A DNA stretch of 64,000 nucleotides. Origin: Diorhabda sublineata. Lineage: Eukaryota; Arthropoda; Insecta; Coleoptera; Chrysomelidae. The notes below the pieces were generated by a model. The model saw only the letters and a program-made list of their open reading frames with translations. It searched no databases and had not been told where the DNA came from. Within the stretch, counting starts at the first letter, position 1, and the number at the start of each line of letters is the position of its first letter. The stretch lies in contig NC_079482.1 in assembly GCF_026230105.1 (NCBI RefSeq), positions 18,786,001 to 18,850,000 of the forward strand. Reading direction: 5' to 3'. The position numbers and the translations under genes were made by a program. This document shows, in pieces, positions 63,101 to 64,000 of this stretch.

Positions 63101-63473
63101 GTCCGATAAGTTCTAGCTATTTAGATGATTAATTCTATTGGATATTATTGAATCAGTAAAAATCAGTATAAAATAAGTCTATTGCCAATGAGAGATGCAG
63201 TTTAATATGCAAAAACCATTTTGATAATAATAAGATGAATTTTCGATATAAATATAAATGTTCAAGTTGTTAAGAAAGTTAACGATTGGTATTTGGCCTA
63301 GTTAAAAGCCTTTAGAATGGTTTATAATAAAAATCTTACCTCAGTTCTTGGAGAAGTGCTTCCCCTTGTGCAATTGTCGAAGCGCAAGCATCGAGGCTTT
63401 GTTCACGATGTTGTGCAGTTTGTTCAAGAAGTCTTTCTGTTGCTTCTAAACTTTCGGCTACACTTTCATCATT
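39049..63473 (-). CDS. trio: TRIO orthologue, partial: spectrin repeats, DH1 and PH1
   Basis: TRIO is a large cytosolic scaffold and exchange factor. Its first DH-PH unit loads GTP on Rac-type GTPases and guides axon growth and cell migration. Eleven exons (63340-63473, 57097-57481, 53172-53430, 49611-49824, 49177-49535, 47352-47562, 44766-44969, 44219-44687, 42744-43004, 42412-42653, 39049-39148) sum to 2838 bases, exactly 946 codons, with every junction GT-AG and in phase. Residues ~1-520 are spectrin repeats and ~521-588 a charged helical linker. The DH domain is ~589-765, the PH domain ~775-895 and the Ser-rich tail to 946. Line-by-line similarity to TRIO is strong (for example AELLQTERTYVKDLE and YLIKPVQRITKYQLLL), which argues against kalirin- or UNC-89-type genes. 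The start and Sec14 domain lie off the right edge. SH3, DH2 and later parts are not visible. Confidence 0.97.
39531..39640. repeat. Two hammerhead-like cores in head-to-head inverted arrangement
   Basis: 39541-39573 (ACCAAGTTATCATCTTCAGA and onward) and 39577-39609 are reverse complements, differing at few bases and separated by only three. The plus-strand copy continues GGTTATCAAAACGCGCGTCA then GACAATGTAATTATAAGTGT. It keeps CTGAAGA (39591-39597), the GATAAC/GTTATC stem II, the CGCGCG segment and GTC, but has AAAAC instead of GAAAC. TCT before and AGA after the core can extend stem I. Confidence 0.7.
41523..41945 (-). pseudogene. hAT transposase C-terminal fragment with one terminus
   Basis: The minus-strand frame 41939-41688 contains FSNLQKLAEFFFCLPGTNAS followed by RERIFSLIYLLKLIIKK. 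This corresponds to the dimerisation helix ...LP.SNA..ERVFS....K. of hAT transposases. The element-like end GGTGACCATATATTTTA...CTGGGACGGG lies at 41524. The opposite end is absent, so this is a 5'-truncated remnant in the TRIO intron. Confidence 0.65.
42412..42653 (-). CDS. trio: TRIO exon: second half of PH1 and following linker
   Basis: The exon is 242 bases, acceptor CTTTCAATT...TTTTTAG, donor GTAAGTAC. It encodes TSELGVTEHMEGDECKFAVW, the VLRASSLETKQLWVKKLREV C-terminal helix of the PH domain, then a Pro/Lys-rich tail SLPKSPAKLKPHSQRSSR. The invariant Trp of PH domains is the one in KQLWVKK. Confidence 0.95.
42744..43004 (-). CDS. trio: TRIO exon: end of DH1 and first half of PH1
   Basis: The exon is 261 bases (87 codons, phase 0 at both ends). 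DGLEVMLNVPKKANDAMHLS closes the DH domain; the Asn-Asp in NDAMH is part of the conserved surface that contacts the GTPase switch regions. WDPKQLIRKGRDRHIFLFE and LLFTKEVKDSVGKVKYIYKN are PH strands. The intron to the next exon is only 90 bases. Confidence 0.96.
43220..44100 (+). pseudogene. Penelope-like element RT and GIY-YIG remnant
   Basis: It lies in the TRIO intron between 43004 and 44219, on the opposite strand. The frame 43244-43486 gives ELYKQDEGTAMGNCLSTFMA and ELFMSRFEKQ, then FFPRIWYRYVDS where the active-site YVDD is changed. IKFTYKIEDNGQLPLLHTLD follows, as in Penelope RTs (IKFTYE.E..G.LPFLD). Farther on come NPIYTKGLRGIFNRMGFKLV and NIYKISCGN (43885-43915), the connection to and start of a GIY-YIG endonuclease, then HNHNTDIANVKLLKNVS. 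Internally deleted and frameshifted. Confidence 0.85.
44219..44687 (-). CDS. trio: TRIO exon: main part of the DH1 (GEF1) domain
   Basis: The exon is 469 bases. It starts FIMAELLQTERTYVKDLETC (conserved region 1) and continues NIIFGNMEEIYEFHNSIFLK and ELEKYETMPEDVGHCFVTWA. MYVTYCKNKPES (region 2) and HPIAAYLIKPVQRITKYQLL followed by LKDLQSCCEEGQGEIK (region 3) complete it. All three conserved regions are intact, so the exchange domain should be functional. The first base completes a codon split across a 78-base intron. Confidence 0.97.
44766..44969 (-). CDS. trio: TRIO exon: charged linker before DH1
   Basis: The exon is 204 bases encoding YKNFSSRMENYRQQLEETLG and a Glu/Lys-rich helix ending LNEEKRRSARRKE. 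The closing EEKR.SARRKE is a hallmark immediately before the DH domain of TRIO and kalirin. Antisense open frames at 44738-44939 are shadows of this exon. Confidence 0.95.
44970..47351. other. TRIO intron with a non-LTR RT insertion
   Basis: It contains the RT fragment at 45490-46255. The minus-strand frame at 46569-46763 and its upstream extension (WTKPAATRLLFMKNQADLQP) faintly recall the Trp-containing start of MADF/Myb-like domains of transposon origin. That is too weak to call. The remainder is featureless. Confidence 0.5.
45490..46255 (+). pseudogene. Non-LTR retrotransposon RT thumb and C-terminal fragment
   Basis: Plus-strand pieces are LQQLVNKIEEQSKSMGLNFN and TKKKKIMIISRN, then ERVDTFKYLGIWLLEDWASD (the FKYLG motif) and EIICRIEQAR. 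CYVWLVLLYRMEGWTLKT, LVAFEMWLHRRILKVPWTAR and GKQRELFELIKKRQTADLGH follow. This is the end of the RT domain and C-terminal region of a widespread insect non-LTR element, with frameshifts at 45790 and 45955. The 3' terminus GCATTAAAAGAAGAAGAAAT at ~46230 ends in a simple repeat. Confidence 0.85.
47352..47562 (-). CDS. trio: TRIO exon: last spectrin repeat segment
   Basis: The exon is 211 bases encoding ECYLTTHATNLGNNIEETES, LLREHNEF, KETRERVKLLIQLADSLVEK and GHAHACSIKQWVEAVDNR. The helices correspond to the last spectrin repeat before the DH domain. Both splice junctions split codons that rejoin in frame (Gly at the upstream, Arg at the downstream end). Confidence 0.95.
47563..49176. other. TRIO intron with non-LTR debris
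   Basis: It holds a ~45-base fragment at 48077-48125 (ACGATATACAATCCTTAATA) that is homologous to the 3' end of the element at 45490-46255, and an RNase H tail at 48650-49020. Otherwise nothing is recognised. Confidence 0.55.
48650..49020 (+). pseudogene. Non-LTR (I/R1-type) C-terminal tail fragment
   Basis: ITKECINLSKNNLRILTGVL (48740-48800), then NAGCRFCCSIH / ILAKCET (the CxxC...H/C module), YEIEVEDLWQLKPSHILDFL and MGLSDQL (48900-49003). LRxLTGxLxGH, CRFC and the ExxDLWxLxPxxILxFL ending are typical of the region after RNase H in these elements. Same type as 35573-35812 but a different family. Confidence 0.75.
49177..49535 (-). CDS. trio: TRIO exon: spectrin repeat
   Basis: The exon is 359 bases encoding RRDEDWCATGQANIDKATAI, SQLINKHQEQKEAFLKACTL and ARRTAETFLKYTTRSLQF. 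VLEHWTQRKKKLDQCQQFVL, FERSAKQAIEWIHETG complete it. KEAFLKACTLARR and RLDQCQQ.V.FERSAKQA are nearly invariant among TRIO/kalirin proteins. The 75-base intron upstream is the shortest here. Confidence 0.97.
49611..49824 (-). CDS. trio: TRIO exon: spectrin repeat
   Basis: The exon is 214 bases encoding AVQVKHRADTLINANHYDPQ, SIKDISEEVTKRWQQLVTCA and EERHKLVTASLNFYKTAEQV CSVLDSLEREY. The W..L and SL.FYKT..QVCSVL..LE.EY patterns are TRIO-typical spectrin helices. Phases fit both neighbours. Confidence 0.96.
50180..50310 (+). repeat. Degenerate hammerhead-like repeat copy
   Basis: CAGTTTATCTTCAGTCTCTG, then AATACGATAACTTAGATATC, then GAAATGCGCGTCAGTGCAAT and TGTGAGTGTTGGTGTAG. It matches the copies at 31344 and 39531, with CTGAATA in place of CTGAAGA and a damaged stem II. 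Probably inactive. The 73-codon frame at 50134-50355 is repeat-derived. Confidence 0.65.
50930..51150 (+). pseudogene. Non-LTR retroelement ORF2 C-terminal fragment
   Basis: The frame 50942-51148 includes KLFHQLPSELKMANTFYKVQ and RFTKAFLLEISFYSRAEFYH. This pattern (LFN.LP..LK......FK..LK.FL....FYS..EF) is the usual end of Jockey/CR1-type ORF2 proteins. Only the last ~60 residues are seen. Confidence 0.6.
52975..53040 (-). repeat. CGAAACGTC-AATTTTTTATC repeat copy
   Basis: Reverse strand: AAAGACGAAACGTCAATTTT TTATCAATCTTTCAAAAATT. The same 3' half occurs in the left arm of the palindrome at 23251-23310, and a variant is at 1871-1912. Likely terminal sequence of a dispersed retroelement family. 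Confidence 0.5.
53172..53430 (-). CDS. trio: TRIO exon: spectrin repeat
   Basis: The exon is 259 bases encoding VQVLLEFLHDREMDLEELAE, LKRVKLEQCIQLGQFQNDAN, QVISWIRNGESMLMASF and DAELLKKEHEQFQVAIEKTH. LEQC.QL, WIRNGESML and EHEQFQ.AIE are conserved in TRIO. Acceptor TTGGTTTAG, donor GTAATATT. Confidence 0.96.
54605..54985. mobile_element. MITE-like element with TTGACATNATGCAAG inverted ends
   Basis: GGCAGCTTGACATGGTATAA (54606) and GGCCGCTTGACATAATGCAA (54665) lie in direct orientation on the left. The inverse, reading GGCCACTTGATATGATGCAA on the minus strand, ends near 54980. Adjacent AACGTGCAAGAAATTGCATG and its inverse at 54929-54955 extend the inverted repeat to ~45 bases. No coding content. 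The superfamily is not identified and no target duplication was recognised. Confidence 0.6.
55500..56920 (+). pseudogene. Tc1/mariner-superfamily DDE relic with internal tandem repeats
   Basis: The N-terminal part reads NEVIIVETVLIQTKRHFIHS (55610-55680) and, in another frame, RRARTPKNVEE (55830-55865). The catalytic part includes KVTIPSSSR and VTIWCTVSEDVNCRIE (56195-56235, for VWCAVS), then KIWCAFGSVGIIVPYFFKK (56475-56535). The C-terminus is DGIIKEIADILAVM, VMENFEKRVESCY and NDAHHLDD (56770-56880). The segment starting GTGATTTTGGTATCAAATGA is repeated at 56052, 56234 and 56375. It is a relic of the family whose C-terminus is usually VMENFEKRxxxCxxxxGxHLxD. Confidence 0.75.
57097..57481 (-). 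CDS. trio: TRIO exon: spectrin repeats
   Basis: The exon is 385 bases encoding SIAEMDTTGSVAAIESALDR, LAKQRNDLEELWAARKLRLD and LCLRLRLFERDALEVSSQLE. MWSEELQHSELTRDIPKAEQ, FLRLHNESVSQMQNTTYQVL and QQGQDLVQVF follow, then DAQYNAQTR. LE.LW..RKL.LD.CL.LRLFERDALE is a diagnostic TRIO spectrin-repeat sequence. Acceptor ATCTTATAG, donor GTAAGAAA. Confidence 0.97.
57560..58510 (-). pseudogene. Mariner transposase relic
   Basis: Minus-strand pieces in order: VHAIIKF / KKGLTAKQIKNRMDAIYGDL plus CPSFSKIEN (58370-58470, HTH), then GSVTASTPKK (58290). ESMEWYRKGEF and RRSRKAPKKA (57940-58020) represent the catalytic core. CGIALIDFE (57890), VLHLLHDNAPVHITS (57770-57820), and YIPDLALFDYFLFVKLKSNL (57670-57735) complete it. 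The frames are disrupted but the order is complete. DNAPVHT and the PDLA.FDYFLF block identify mariner. Confidence 0.8.
58657..59470. mobile_element. Foldback element with two ~348-bp inverted arms
   Basis: Arms 58657-59004 and 59123-59470 are reverse complements with only scattered mismatches. For example, CTCGCTAATACACGGGATCT (left) matches its inverse at 59210-59230. The central spacer of ~118 bases contains a small hairpin (CTTTCGACCGCTCGAAAG near 59041-59058). No frame of interest. The structure resembles foldback DNA elements or a head-to-head duplicated MITE. Arm identity looks well above 90% by eye, so insertion may be fairly recent. A target duplication was not found. Confidence 0.92.
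60810..61560 (+). pseudogene. R1-like non-LTR RT C-terminal fragment and 3' region
   Basis: In one frame SKSYRSVSEPAVLAI, then in another ISHSIYLLALEHRRIYKRIR and NEENVNEIIDKARIANEERI followed by ATIHQW (60826-60999). The YR(S/T)VS..A..VI.G..PL.L...ER...Y pattern precedes the RNase-H-like end in R1-clade elements. Further on, GGTTTTAGTGGGTCGTACAA near 61400 resembles an R1/TRAS 3' region. Intervening sequence is degraded. Confidence 0.6.
62740..63010 (-). pseudogene. Non-LTR RT fragment with YADD motif
   Basis: Minus-strand translation with one frame change: LGVDTGVKKDDSLSPAESNW (62820-62880, for GVRQGDxLSPxLFN), then INEEVIAYADDFTIIVTIKE (62715-62765), the RT catalytic YADD box. Upstream the LNIPKKTNIFLHM stretch is likely the preceding palm sequence. 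Clade uncertain. Confidence 0.7.
63340..63473 (-). CDS. trio: TRIO exon: spectrin repeat helix (first exon in window)
   Basis: The exon is 134 bases, phase 0 start, encoding NDESVAESLEATERLLEQTA, QHREQSLDACASTIAQGEAL LQELR. E.A...LL..H......L.A...T...GE.LL.EL is a spectrin-repeat helix pattern in TRIO. Acceptor TTTTTATTCGCAG; donor GTAAGATT. Upstream exons are outside the window. Confidence 0.95.
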
Positions 63474-64000
63474 CTGCGAATAAAAACATTATTGAATACA
63501 TCTAAGTTAATAACATAAAATGGTAAATTTAATAACTAAAATCAAAACATTAGTAAATTGAATAATATTCCAAGAGAAGAATGATTATAAAGAGAAAAAT
63601 TGTTGTTGAAAATAGATATATATCAATTGGAACTCTCTTAGACAATATTTTCTCACGGATATCTCTTTCTGGACCTTTTTTTTTAAATATTGCTAAGTTG
63701 TTTAAGATGCATATATAATAATTTTTATAATAAGTACAGTGCATAACAACGAATGAATAGTTTAATATTGGTTTTTCGAAAGAGCTTATTGAAGAAAAAA
63801 TTTGCATACAATTTTAGTTTTTCACAATAGAATTGCCTGGTCCTTTCAATTTTATATGAAAAATTACCTATTTTTGTGAGTTTCAGCATACAAATACATC
63901 AACTCGTTTATTTTTATTTAGTCCATTACATTCGTATCCTTTTTTGCGTCTTCAGATTTTTATAAATTGTATTCTGGGTTTTTAGAAGTCATATATATTT
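63474..64000. other. TRIO intron, continues past the window edge
   Basis: AT-rich with no recognisable exon. The 85-codon minus frame at 63550-63807 is low-complexity and not supported as coding. Confidence 0.6.

Larger units (their letters stand above)
57482..63339. other. Longest complete TRIO intron, filled with TE remnants
   Basis: The 5.86-kb intron contains a mariner relic (57560-58510), the foldback element (58657-59470) and two non-LTR RT fragments (60810-61010 and 62740-63010). The stretches 59480-60800 and 61560-62730 have no further recognisable feature. Confidence 0.6.

Overview
This is AT-rich animal nuclear DNA, almost certainly from an insect; a beetle is plausible but not proven. 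It has GT-AG introns, long stretches without genes, and many degraded DNA transposons and non-LTR retroelements of types common in insects. The only host gene I can support is a TRIO orthologue (Rho guanine-nucleotide exchange factor) on the minus strand. Eleven exons between 63473 and 39049 join in a continuous reading frame of 2838 bases (946 codons). They encode spectrin repeats, the first DH (GEF1) domain, its PH domain and the short linker after it. The 5' exons (start, Sec14 domain, first spectrin repeats) lie beyond the right edge. No SH3, second DH or second PH exon is visible in the remaining 39 kb to the left.

Right half (39-64 kb): TRIO exons separated by introns of 75 bp to 5.9 kb. 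The longer introns hold TE debris: a Penelope-like RT fragment, several non-LTR RT tails, Tc1/mariner transposases, a hAT C-terminal fragment, an 814-bp foldback element with 348-bp arms, and hammerhead-like repeats.

Left half (1-39 kb): no confident host exon. It is a graveyard of mobile elements. It contains a tandem array built from mariner 5' ends (64-960), at least six mariner relics, Tc1 relics, two copies of a Crypton-type tyrosine recombinase, and three hAT elements with recognisable 8-bp target duplications (7031-7956, 16998-19502, 28617-30095; the second is nested in an older DDE transposon). There is also a Jockey-like non-LTR element (25.6-27.6 kb), a ~195-bp degenerate tandem array (31.7-33.1 kb) and a GC-rich island (33.84-34.16 kb) that stands out from its surroundings.

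The most unusual signal is a set of hammerhead-ribozyme motifs. One canonical core lies at 1972-2009. A dispersed hammerhead-like family (CTGAAGA, stem, GAAAC, GCGCGTC) is found at 11.8, 31.4, 39.6 and 50.2 kb, in two cases arranged as large inverted structures. Penelope-like elements are known to carry hammerheads in their terminal repeats, and a Penelope-like RT fragment is present at 43.2-44.1 kb. A link between the two is an inference.
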